Shown here piece after piece: positions 1 through 6,436 of a stretch of DNA of 20,181 nt (positions within the stretch are counted from its first letter, which is position 1; each line of letters opens with the position of its first letter). The notes under the pieces are model-generated. The model saw nothing but the letters and a program-made list of their open reading frames with translations, was not told where the DNA came from and ran no database searches. This DNA is from an uncultured Bacilli bacterium. GTDB lineage: Bacteria > Bacillota_I > Bacilli_A > RF39 > UBA660. The position numbers and the translations under genes were made by a program. The stretch covers positions 1 through 20,181 of the forward strand of contig CAKOHQ010000024.1 in assembly GCA_934085875.1 (NCBI GenBank), given 5' to 3'.

Positions 1-729
1 ACAACAGATGAGAATAGATGTTTAATACTTATCGATAATGAAGTAGTAAATAAAGTAGATGAATATACTACAAAAGAAATATGTGAGGCAAATAATGGAA
101 CATGGACAAAAACAGCATATGATGCAACACATTCTAATATAAAAAATTCAACAATAAAAGATGGAACAGATTCATGGTACAAAACAAATATAGAAGATAA
201 AGGTTATTCAAAATATATTGCAGACACATTATTTTGTAATGATAAAAAATCATATAGGTACTCAGCAGTTGGAAATACAACATCATATTTTAGAGGAATA
301 CATTTTGAAGGTTGGTCAAACAAAACTGGTATTTTAAATCCTACATTAACTTGTTCTCTTAGTACAACAAATGATTATTCAAGATTTACAGTAAATAAAA
401 ATCTAATATCTTCAGATTTAATGACAAATGGAAAATTAACATATCCAATAGGATTATTAAGTGCAGAAGAATTAGTATTCGCTGGTGCTTTCATTTCCAG
501 TGAAGCAGATACCACATATTATATGCAAATAGGTTTCCATTTTTGGCTATTAACACCATCAAGGATGTCAAGCGGTAATGGAGTTATAGGAACAAGGTAT
601 TCAGATTCAGGATGTAATACGTCATATTATAACGCAAAACTATATATTAGACCTGTAATAAATCTAAAAAAAGATTTAAAATTTACAGGAACTGGTACAA
701 AAGATGATATGTATAAAATAGTAGAATAA
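1..729 (+). CDS. Surface protein, C-terminal part (5' end outside window)
   Basis: The frame is open from the first base to the TAA at 727-729, so this is the last 242 codons of a longer protein. What can be seen is soluble, Asn/Thr/Ser/Tyr-rich and without membrane segments, with scattered single cysteines (RCLI, EICE, LFCND, LTCS, SGCN). The block PIGLLSAEELVFAGA, about 140 codons in, and the tail RPVINLKKDLKFTGTGT, followed by a short KI-E end, resemble a repeated C-terminal architecture that I associate with large exported proteins of RF39-type gut Firmicutes, often annotated as prepilin-like or DUF6273-like. That link is from memory and is moderate at best. The ATG at 421 is internal, not a start. 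A hairpin terminator overlaps the stop codon. Function unknown; probably extracellular. Confidence 0.6.
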   Translation, partial: TTDENRCLILIDNEVVNKVDEYTTKEICEANNGTWTKTAYDATHSNIKNSTIKDGTDSWYKTNIEDKGYSKYIADTLFCNDKKSYRYSAVGNTTSYFRGIHFEGWSNKTGILNPTLTCSLSTTNDYSRFTVNKNLISSDLMTNGKLTYPIGLLSAEELVFAGAFISSEADTTYYMQIGFHFWLLTPSRMSSGNGVIGTRYSDSGCNTSYYNAKLYIRPVINLKKDLKFTGTGTKDDMYKIVE

Positions 730-744
730 TTTTACTATTTTTTT
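715..744 (+). terminator. Rho-independent terminator after the surface-protein gene
   Basis: AAAATAGTA (715-723) pairs with TACTATTTT (733-741) and is followed by more T's to 744. The upstream arm includes the end of the coding region and the stem spans the TAA stop. It separates this gene from the DUF421 gene. Confidence 0.7.
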
Positions 745-791
745 GTTTAAAAATAATTATAAATTATCATAATATAGATGGTGATATATAA

Positions 792-1427
792 ATGGATATA
801 TTAAATGCTTTATTCAGAACAATTTTCTTCTATTTCTTTGTAGTATTTGCTTATAGAATAATGGGAAAAAGAGAAATAAGTCAACTTGAAATAATAGACT
901 TAATAGTTTCTATTTTGATGGCAGAATTAATAGCAATCAGTATAGAAAATATAAATGATTCTATGATACTTGCAATAGTACCTATAAGTGCTTTAGTTAT
1001 ATTAGAAATTGTACTTGCAAAAATATCTCTTAAATCTAGAAAATTTAATAATATTATGGGAGGTAAGCCTAGTATTATTATTAATAATGGTAAAATAAAT
1101 TATAAAGAACTTTTAAAAAATAGATATAGTTTAGATGATTTATTGCTAGAATTAAGACAAAAAAGTATTAAATCTATAAATGATGTAGAATATGCCATAT
1201 TAGAACAAAATGGTAAACTTAGTATATTTAAATATAATATTTTAAAAACAAAAAGTGATTTTCCTATGCCACTTATTATTGATACAGAAATACAATATGA
1301 AACTCTTAAATACATTAATAAAAATGAAGATTGGTTAATTAATAATTTACATAATAAAAAAATATTATTAAACGATGTATTCTACTCATTTTATAAAAAT
1401 AATAAAATTTATATTATAAAAAAATAA
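792..1427 (+). CDS. DUF421 (YetF/YrbG-like) membrane protein
   Basis: 211 residues. The N-terminal ~75 residues are hydrophobic with about three membrane segments and carry the family signature RIMGKREISQLEIIDLI (about residues 22-38). A soluble part follows with GGKPSIIINNGKI, then LLLELRQKSIKSINDVEYAILEQNGKLSIF, which I quote in pieces: LLLELRQKSI and DVEYAILEQNGKLSIF. These are the hallmark blocks of the DUF421 domain in Bacillus YetF-type proteins. Length is slightly short of the usual 220-230. The start ATG is preceded by GGTGAT about 8 bases upstream, the same style of ribosome binding site as several neighbours. The biochemical role of the family is poorly defined; in spore-formers paralogues act in the spore, but nothing here indicates sporulation. 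Confidence 0.85.
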   Translation: MDILNALFRTIFFYFFVVFAYRIMGKREISQLEIIDLIVSILMAELIAISIENINDSMILAIVPISALVILEIVLAKISLKSRKFNNIMGGKPSIIINNGKINYKELLKNRYSLDDLLLELRQKSIKSINDVEYAILEQNGKLSIFKYNILKTKSDFPMPLIIDTEIQYETLKYINKNEDWLINNLHNKKILLNDVFYSFYKNNKIYIIKK

Positions 1428-1432
1428 TATGC

Positions 1433-1461
1433 TTGAAAAAGATGATTATATATTATATTAT
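1433..1461 (+). promoter_or_regulatory. Sigma-A-type promoter for the membrane-protein pair
   Basis: TTGAAA (1433-1438), 17-bp spacer, TATTAT (1456-1461), ending about 15 bases before the ATG at 1477, with GGTGAT between. It is well placed to drive the two genes at 1477-2896. Confidence 0.6.
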
Positions 1462-1476
1462 TAATATGGTGATCAT

Positions 1477-2175
1477 ATGAATAAGAAGTTGGCTGGTATT
1501 ATTGGTATAATATTGAGTATTTTATTTTTAGTATATTTTAATGATATATTTTATAAATTATTAATTGTTTTAAATATTGATATTAATAGTTATAGCATAT
1601 TAACAAAATCAATTATAGATTTGATAATAAAATTGTGTATGTGTTTTATAATATATTTAATTTATAAAAAAGATTTTAAACATAGTAGAAAGAGTAATAA
1701 TATTTTTAAAAGTATATTATTTATGTTAATTTATTTGATTGTCTTAATTTTAGGAGTATATTTATTTGGTTATATTATAAATTATTTGGGTAATTTATTT
1801 AATGTTAGTATTATAAATAATGTTTACTATAATATATTTAATAAGAAAATAGATATTTATTTGATTATAAAAATAATTAATGATTATGTTCTTATACCTT
1901 TTATATATTCTTCTTTAGTCATACTAAGTGTAGATAAGTTATGTAGAAGAAATGATATATTTATATTGTTGTGTGGTTTACTAGGTGGAATATGTTATGC
2001 ACTTACATTACATGGTACGTTTATTTATACATTATTAAATTCATTAAATACTTTCATTATTTATTGTGTACTTGCTATGGCTTATAGAAAAAATAATAGT
2101 ATTTATTTTAGTATAATATTATATGGATTATATTTAGTTAGTTATGGTGTTATATTAAATTATTTAGGATGGTAA
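1477..2175 (+). CDS. Polytopic membrane protein, likely catalytically dead CPBP paralogue
   Basis: 232 residues, almost entirely hydrophobic, about seven or eight membrane segments. By itself it matches no family I can name with certainty. Read against the next gene product, its last ~95 residues align segment by segment with the CPBP protease core. IPFIYSSLVIL sits where the neighbour has GPFYEECIFRL, GGICYA where it has FGILHV, and KNNSIYFSIILYGLY where it has KNNNIFISIILHFLN. Every CPBP motif residue is replaced: the glutamate pair by Tyr-Ser, the arginine by Ile, both histidines by Tyr, and the HxxxN asparagine-side positions too. This suggests an ancient duplication whose product lost metalloprotease activity and may act as a partner or regulator. 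The stop is one base before the start of the next gene, so the two are co-translated. Start supported by GGTGATC immediately upstream. Confidence 0.6.
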   Translation: MNKKLAGIIGIILSILFLVYFNDIFYKLLIVLNIDINSYSILTKSIIDLIIKLCMCFIIYLIYKKDFKHSRKSNNIFKSILFMLIYLIVLILGVYLFGYIINYLGNLFNVSIINNVYYNIFNKKIDIYLIIKIINDYVLIPFIYSSLVILSVDKLCRRNDIFILLCGLLGGICYALTLHGTFIYTLLNSLNTFIIYCVLAMAYRKNNSIYFSIILYGLYLVSYGVILNYLGW

Positions 2176-2176
2176 T

Positions 2177-2896
2177 ATGAATAAAGATAAAATTTATAAT
2201 ATAGTAAGATTGCTTACTTGTTTAGTCTTCTTCTTTTCTATTGGTAGTTTAACAAATTTAATATTTAAAGTATTTAATTTTGATAAAAATAATATGAATG
2301 TTTTTGATAATGTTTTATATTCTTTTGTTGTTTCTCTATTCTTATTTATTTTATTATTTTTTATGTATAAAGATACTATAAAAAAAGATTTTTATATTTT
2401 TAGGAATAATAAAAAGACATATATTAATTATACTGTAAAAATGTTTATTATATTTATAATTGTTAAATACTTTGTTGGTATTATATGTTCATTAATAATG
2501 AATTTTATGGGAATTGATTCAACATATATGGTTAGTAATAATCAAAATTTAATTGAACAGTATGTAAAAAATGCTCCTATTCTAATGTTTATTTCTGTTT
2601 CTATCTTAGGACCTTTTTATGAAGAATGTATATTTAGATTAGGATTTAGAAAAGTGATAGATAATAAGTTTGCGTATATTATTATAAGTGGAACATTATT
2701 TGGAATATTACACGTTTTTCCACTTAGTGAAGGAGTAACATTACCAATTGGTTTAATCCAGTCAGTAAGTTATGTAGTTATGGGGTGTTTCTTTTCTTAT
2801 ATATATTATAAGAATAATAATATTTTTATTTCTATAATATTACATTTTCTTAATAATTTTATTAGTGTATTATTAATGTTAAAAATGTTGTTTTGA
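2177..2896 (+). CDS. CPBP family intramembrane metalloprotease (Abi/CaaX-like)
   Basis: 239 residues with about seven to eight membrane segments. The three CPBP motifs are all present and in order: EECIFR (EExxxR) at about residue 149, FGILH (FxxxH) at about 175 and HFLNN (HxxxN) at about 222. These supply the glutamates and histidines of the proposed metal site of this family (eukaryotic Rce1 relatives; bacterial members cleave membrane or signal peptides and are often linked to bacteriocin self-immunity). The substrate cannot be told from context; no bacteriocin gene is visible nearby. The ATG follows the upstream stop by one base with AGGATGG as ribosome binding site. The stop is TGA (2894-2896), and the T-box promoter of hisS begins four bases later. 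Confidence 0.85.
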   Translation: MNKDKIYNIVRLLTCLVFFFSIGSLTNLIFKVFNFDKNNMNVFDNVLYSFVVSLFLFILLFFMYKDTIKKDFYIFRNNKKTYINYTVKMFIIFIIVKYFVGIICSLIMNFMGIDSTYMVSNNQNLIEQYVKNAPILMFISVSILGPFYEECIFRLGFRKVIDNKFAYIIISGTLFGILHVFPLSEGVTLPIGLIQSVSYVVMGCFFSYIYYKNNNIFISIILHFLNNFISVLLMLKMLF

Positions 2897-2899
2897 TGC

Positions 2900-2928
2900 T
2901 TGACTAGTTATAAAAAATAAAGTAAAAT
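2900..2928 (+). promoter_or_regulatory. Promoter of the T-box/hisS operon
   Basis: TTGACT (2900-2905), 17-bp spacer, TAAAAT (2923-2928). Predicted transcription start is about 2935, a few bases before the T-box stem I arm, as expected for a tRNA-sensing leader. Confidence 0.7.
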
Positions 2929-2934
2929 ATATCT

Positions 2935-3145
2935 ATATTCTTGTTGAAAGAAAAGTAGATATATTTTTATATATAAAGAGAGGACTAGAATGGTGTGAAT
3001 GTCTATATATAAAGTATTATTGAAGACACTTTCAAATGAGCAAGAGCGTATATTCACGTTAAGAATAAAGAGAGTACACTTGTAAAGTAAGGTGGCACCG
3101 CGGAATTTATTTTCGTCCTTACATTATCAGGTGTTTTTATTTTAG
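2935..3145 (+). promoter_or_regulatory. T-box tRNA-sensing leader of hisS-asnS
   Basis: The 14-base T-box AAGGTGGCACCGCG is at 3089-3102. Its antiterminator partner is present: GTAAGG just upstream/within it pairs with CCTTAC at 3117-3122, after the usual TTTTCGT. Stem I is closed by TTGAAAG (2944-2950) and CTTTCAA (3029-3035). The specifier loop shows the loop-E pair AGTA (2954-2957) opposite GAA (3022-3024). The apical GGTGTGA (2992-2998) matches the conserved GGUGNRA. The codon after GAA is GAC (Asp), and the same bases contain CAC (His) two positions later. A T-rich tract (3134-3143) after CAGGTGT, which can pair with ACACTTG at 3076-3082, is the likely conditional termination point. The leader would raise expression when the cognate tRNA is uncharged. 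Confidence 0.92.
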
Positions 3146-3158
3146 AAAGAGGGATTTT

Positions 3159-4421
3159 ATGATAACAAAACAAAAAGGTACTTATGATGTAATGGGTATT
3201 GAAGCTAAAAAGAGAAAATATGTATGTGATGTAATAGATGCAATATGTGAGAAATATAATTATACTTATATAGAAACGCCAATATTTGAATCTAGTGAGT
3301 TATATCATAGAAGTGTTGGAGAAACAAGTGATATAGTAACAAAAGAGACTTATGATTTTAAAGATAGAGGTGATAGAAATATTACCTTACGTCCAGAAGG
3401 AACAGCTGGTGTTGTTAGAAGCTTTATAGAAAATAAATTATATGGGAATATGACGGAACCATTTAAAGTTTATTATAATGGTCCTATGTTTAGATATGAA
3501 AGACCACAAAGCGGTAGAACTAGACAATTTACTCAATTTGGTATCGAATGTATAGGTACGGACGATGTAATGAGTGATGCAGAAGTTATTAGCCTTTCAT
3601 ATAATACTTATAAATTATTAGGAATAGATGTGAGTGTTAGAATTAATAGTTTAGGTGACGACGAATCTAGAGATAATTATAGAAAAGCATTAATAAATTA
3701 TTTTACACCAATAATAGATAATTTATGTGAAGATTGCAAAGAAAGATTAAATAAAAATCCACTTAGAATATTAGATTGTAAAGTGGATGCAGATAGTGAT
3801 TATTTAAAAAATGCTCCTAAGACAATAGATTATTTAAATGAAGAAAGTAAAAAAAGATTTGAAAAATTACAAGAATATTTAGATTTAATGGATATAAATT
3901 ATGAAATTGATACTAATTTAGTTAGGGGACTTGATTATTATAATCATACAGTGTTCGAAATAGTAGGAAATATACCAGAATTTGGTAATGCAAATGTACT
4001 AGGTGGTGGAGGTAGATATAATGGTCTAGTTAAAGAATTAGGTGGACCAGAAGTACCTGCTGTTGGATTTGCAATGGGATTAGATCGTACTATACTTGCA
4101 ATGGAAACATTAAATATAAATTTTAAAATAAAAGAAGATATAGATTTATTTATAATGTATGGTAATGAAGATGAAAAAGATACTGCAACATATTTAATAC
4201 AAGATTTAAGATTGAATGGATTTAGTGTAGAAACTGATCTGATGAATAAATCATTTAAAAATCAATTTAAATCTGCTGATAGATTTAATGCAAAATATTT
4301 AATTATTTTAAATAGTGAAGATATAAAACAATATAAAGTAAAAGTAAAAGATAATATGACTAAAGAAGAAGAGTTAGTTAACATTAATGATTTAGTAGAT
4401 TATTTAGATACAAAAATGTAA
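3159..4421 (+). CDS. hisS: Histidyl-tRNA synthetase
   Basis: 420 residues, the normal length for bacterial class II HisRS, which charges tRNA(His) in the cytoplasm. Class II motif 2 is visible as MFRYERPQSGRTRQFTQFG (about residues 110-128). The HisRS-specific peptide LVRGLDYYNHTVFE lies near 255-268. The glycine-rich stretch GGGGRYNGL and motif 3 VGFAMGLDR lie near 283-310. A C-terminal anticodon-binding domain of about 90 residues follows. The start is chosen at the ATG preceded by AAAGAGGG six bases upstream, downstream of the T-box. asnS begins 12 bases after the stop, so both share the T-box transcript. Confidence 0.98.
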   Translation: MITKQKGTYDVMGIEAKKRKYVCDVIDAICEKYNYTYIETPIFESSELYHRSVGETSDIVTKETYDFKDRGDRNITLRPEGTAGVVRSFIENKLYGNMTEPFKVYYNGPMFRYERPQSGRTRQFTQFGIECIGTDDVMSDAEVISLSYNTYKLLGIDVSVRINSLGDDESRDNYRKALINYFTPIIDNLCEDCKERLNKNPLRILDCKVDADSDYLKNAPKTIDYLNEESKKRFEKLQEYLDLMDINYEIDTNLVRGLDYYNHTVFEIVGNIPEFGNANVLGGGGRYNGLVKELGGPEVPAVGFAMGLDRTILAMETLNINFKIKEDIDLFIMYGNEDEKDTATYLIQDLRLNGFSVETDLMNKSFKNQFKSADRFNAKYLIILNSEDIKQYKVKVKDNMTKEEELVNINDLVDYLDTKM

Positions 4422-4433
4422 GGAGAAAAAGTT

Positions 4434-5804
4434 ATGGATATAAAAGATATATATAAAGAGAAAGAAATAGGAAAAACATATAAAGTTTCAGGATGGGTTA
4501 GAAATCATAGAAAACAAGCAAAGTTTGGATTTATTGATTTAAATGATGGAACATATTTTGATAGTATTCAAGTTGTTTATGATGATAAATTAGATTGCTT
4601 TGATGAAATACAAAAATTAAAATTAGGTTCTGCAATTACAGTAGAAGGTGTATTAAGAAAGTCACCTGCTAGTGGACAAGAATTTGAACTTGAATTATCT
4701 AGTTTTGTTTTAGAAGGAGATTGTAGTGATGATTATCCTCTACAAGCAAAGGGTAGACCTACACGCGAATATTTACGTGAAATATCTTATTTAAGACCTA
4801 GAACTAATTTATTTAGAGCTGTATTTAGAATAAGAAGTATTGCAGCTTATGCAATACATAAATATTTTCAAGAAAATGGATATGTATATTTTCATGCTCC
4901 ATTAATTACATCTAGTGATTGTGAAGGTGCTGGAGAAATGTTTCAAGTTACTACACTTGATTTAGATAAAGTTGCAAATACTGGAAAAGTAGATTATAGT
5001 AAAGACTTTTTTGGAAAGCAAGCGTCTTTAACTGTAAGTGGTCAATTACAAGCAGAAACTTTTGCACTTGCTTATAAAAAAACTTATACATTTGGGCCAA
5101 CTTTTAGAGCAGAAAATTCAAATACAAAAACTCATGCTAGTGAATTTTGGATGATCGAACCTGAAATTGCATTTTGTGATTTAGAAGGCGATATGGAAAT
5201 AATGGAAAGTATGCTTAAATATGTTGTTAAATATGTACTTGATAATGCTAAAGAAGAAATGGCTTTCTGTGATAAATTTGTTGAAAAAGGTTTAATAGAT
5301 AAATTAACTAAATTAGTGAATTCTAAATTTACTAGAATATCACATCATGATGTTATAACACTTTTAAAAGAAGCAAAAGTTGATTGGGAATTTACTCCAG
5401 AATATGGTGAAGATATTGCAAAAGAACATGAAAAATATATAACTGAATATTTTGATGGACCTGTATTTATTACAAATTGGCCAAAAGATATAAAAGCATT
5501 TTATATGAAACAAAACGACGATGGAAAAACAGTTGCTGCCGTTGACTTAGAAGTTCCTGGTGCTGGTGAATTAATGGGTGGATCTGAAAGAGAAGCAGAT
5601 TATGACAAATTAGTTCGTCGTATGGATGAATTAGGAATGGATAAAGAAGGAATGGATTGGTATATTAATCTACGTAAATTTGGTGGATGTAAACATTCTG
5701 GATTCGGTATGGGATTTGAAAGATTACTAATATATTTAACAGGTGTAGAAAATATAAGAGATGTTATACCTTATCCTAGAACTCCAGGAAACTGTGAAAA
5801 TTAA
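4434..5804 (+). CDS. asnS: Asparaginyl-tRNA synthetase
   Basis: 456 residues, close to the usual ~463. It charges tRNA(Asn) directly. An N-terminal OB-fold anticodon-binding domain is recognisable from VSGWVRNHRKQAKFGFIDL (about residues 18-36). Class II motif 2 is FGPTFRAENSNTKTHASEFW (about 220-239) and motif 3 is GFGMGFERLLIYLTG (about 425-439), followed by the AsnRS end IRDVIPYPRTPGNCEN, where most enzymes have PGNAEF or similar. The ribosome binding site AAGGAG lies nine bases before the ATG. With AsnRS present, GatCAB downstream is probably needed for Gln-tRNA rather than Asn-tRNA. No convincing terminator follows on this strand, so transcription may run into the repeat module. Confidence 0.97.
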   Translation: MDIKDIYKEKEIGKTYKVSGWVRNHRKQAKFGFIDLNDGTYFDSIQVVYDDKLDCFDEIQKLKLGSAITVEGVLRKSPASGQEFELELSSFVLEGDCSDDYPLQAKGRPTREYLREISYLRPRTNLFRAVFRIRSIAAYAIHKYFQENGYVYFHAPLITSSDCEGAGEMFQVTTLDLDKVANTGKVDYSKDFFGKQASLTVSGQLQAETFALAYKKTYTFGPTFRAENSNTKTHASEFWMIEPEIAFCDLEGDMEIMESMLKYVVKYVLDNAKEEMAFCDKFVEKGLIDKLTKLVNSKFTRISHHDVITLLKEAKVDWEFTPEYGEDIAKEHEKYITEYFDGPVFITNWPKDIKAFYMKQNDDGKTVAAVDLEVPGAGELMGGSEREADYDKLVRRMDELGMDKEGMDWYINLRKFGGCKHSGFGMGFERLLIYLTGVENIRDVIPYPRTPGNCEN

Positions 5805-5872
5805 AGTGTTATATTAGTTTAGGAATATTAAGTTAAAAATTTACCTCTCTTTTTTAAAGAGAGGTAAATAAA

Positions 5873-5941
5873 ACGTAAAAAAGAATTTTTATAATAAAAA
5901 TTCTTAGATACATCACAATCATTTTTCGTTTATTGTTATAA
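5873..5941 (+). pseudogene. Decayed small hydrophobic peptide frame (copy 1 toxin remnant)
   Basis: Aligned to the copy-2 peptide gene, the ATG position reads ACG (5873-5875) and the second codon is TAA (5876-5878). The frame then runs KRIFIIKILRYITIIFRLLL before a TAA at 5939-5941. Copy 2 has KRVFIIKIFRYLSIILSLLI at the same place. Differences are conservative (V/I, F/L, L/I, S/T) and several codons differ synonymously (AAA/AAG, ATT/ATA, AGA/CGA, TAC/TAT, TTA/CTT, TTG/CTT), the mark of a sequence that was once selected as protein. With no ATG, GTG or TTG before the body, it is most likely untranslated now. Translation from a non-standard start cannot be excluded. Confidence 0.65.
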
Positions 5942-5954
5942 TGATTGTAGCCAT

Positions 5955-6066
5955 AAAAAATGATGCTTAAGCATATAGGCTTAAATGTCTATCACAAATC
6001 ATTAAGGTAGACATCCAATTGAGCAAACTGAATGTTCCTCTAATATTTTATGAAGTTTTACTTCAC
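5955..6066 (-). ncRNA. Antisense RNA of copy 1 (putative orphan antitoxin)
   Basis: Predicted start is about 6066, seven bases downstream of a TATAAT on the minus strand. Predicted end is about 5955, in six T's after a hairpin TTAAGC-CTATAT-GCTTAA. The RNA, about 110 nt, carries a 5' hairpin (GTGAAG/CTTCAT), then AGGAACATTCAGTTT, then a hairpin ATGTCTA/TAGACAT, then the terminator stem. Its first ~60 bases are nearly identical to those of the copy-2 antisense RNA, so it could pair with the copy-2 toxin message in trans. Inferred from promoter, terminator and conservation; expression not shown. Confidence 0.6.
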
Positions 6067-6072
6067 AAATAC

Positions 6073-6101
6073 ATTATAACATGACAAAATAAATATTTCA
6101 A
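6073..6101 (-). promoter_or_regulatory. Promoter of copy 1 antisense RNA
   Basis: On the minus strand: TTGAAA (6101-6096), 17-bp spacer, TATAAT (6078-6073). The -10 lies in the block conserved between copies, while the spacer does not, yet both copies keep a -35-like TTGA at exactly 17 bp. Confidence 0.75.
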
Positions 6102-6134
6102 TAAAAAAATAAATAGAATATATGTAAAAATATA

Positions 6135-6164
6135 TTGATAACATATATATTAAAATGATATAAT
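6135..6164 (+). promoter_or_regulatory. Promoter of the copy 2 toxin message
   Basis: TTGATA (6135-6140), 18-bp spacer, TATAAT (6159-6164) with an extended -10 TG at 6156-6157. The predicted start, about 6171, is the first base of AGGAACATT, so the long-range closing helix would begin at the very 5' end of the RNA. Confidence 0.75.
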
Positions 6165-6236
6165 TAATTCAGGAACATTAAGTTTTGGGTGTCTACCTCT
6201 TATTCTTACATTTATAAAAGAGAGGAGGTTTGATTT

Positions 6237-6329
6237 ATGAATAAAAGAGTCTTTATAATAAAGATATTCCGATATTTATCTATCATTTTATCTCTTCTTA
6301 TCATTCTGATAAGAGAAATAAAAAAATGA
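6237..6329 (+). CDS. Putative type I toxin: 30-residue basic hydrophobic peptide
   Basis: The ATG at 6237 has an excellent ribosome binding site, AGAGGAGG (6221-6228), eight bases upstream. The 30-residue peptide starts MNKRVFIIKIFRY, has a single hydrophobic stretch of about 13 residues in its middle (LSIILSLLIILI), and ends REIKK at TGA 6327-6329. Positive charges at both ends around one membrane segment are typical of type I toxins that damage membranes, and of other small membrane peptides. The homologous frame in copy 1 differs mainly by synonymous or conservative changes, which supports coding. The stop codon overlaps the terminator of the antisense RNA. I cannot assign it to a named family. 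It could instead be a regulatory small membrane protein, but the paired antisense RNA favours toxin. Confidence 0.7.
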   Translation: MNKRVFIIKIFRYLSIILSLLIILIREIKK

Positions 6330-6354
6330 CACTTAAGCATATAGGCTTAAATGT
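6320..6354 (-). terminator. Terminator of copy 2 antisense RNA
   Basis: On the minus strand ACATTTAAGC (6354-6345), loop CTATAT, GCTTAAGTGT (6338-6329), then CA and seven T's (6326-6320). A clean Rho-independent terminator; the equivalent in copy 1 (5986-5955) has a shorter stem and six T's. Confidence 0.8.
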
Positions 6355-6430
6355 CTATCAACACAAATAGGTAGACATCCAATCAATCAAACTGAATGTT
6401 CCTTTAATATTTTATGAAGTTTTTCTTCAT
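6320..6430 (-). ncRNA. Antisense RNA of copy 2 (putative antitoxin)
   Basis: Predicted from about 6430 (seven bases after the minus-strand TATAAT) to about 6320, roughly 111 nt. It contains a 5' hairpin ATGAAG-AAAAA-CTTCAT, the segment AGGAACATTCAGTTT, and hairpin ATGTCTA/TAGACAT (complement of 6372-6378 and 6351-6357). A 10-bp terminator stem ACATTTAAGC/GCTTAAGTGT follows, with seven T's after it. It is fully complementary to the 3' part of the toxin message, including the strand that would otherwise fold back on the leader, and covers the last codons of the peptide gene. This convergent 3' overlap is a common type I antitoxin arrangement. Confidence 0.7.
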
Positions 6431-6436
6431 AAATAC

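Larger units (their letters stand above)
5821..6081. repeat. Copy 1 of tandem type I toxin-antitoxin-like module (toxin frame decayed)
   Basis: A 261-bp unit opening with AGGAATATTAAGTT, ending past AATGTTCCT (6031-6039) and a TATGAAG/CTTCA hairpin, and closed by AAATACATTATAACA. It matches copy 2 (6171-6445) in order along its whole length. The match is near-identical over the last ~115 bases, diverged in the middle, and clear again at the first 14 bases. Ends of the unit form an imperfect inverted repeat. A very strong hairpin, ATTTACCTCTC (5839-5849) with GAGAGGTAAAT (5859-5869), would lock the position equivalent to the copy-2 ribosome binding site. The antisense promoter and terminator are intact, but the peptide frame is not. 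Confidence 0.85.

Noticed and set aside
5839..5869. The strong hairpin after asnS as its Rho-independent terminator.
   Set aside because: On the plus strand it is followed by AAAACG, not T's, and it aligns with the leader/ribosome-binding-site hairpin of copy 2. It may still slow or end minus-strand transcription.
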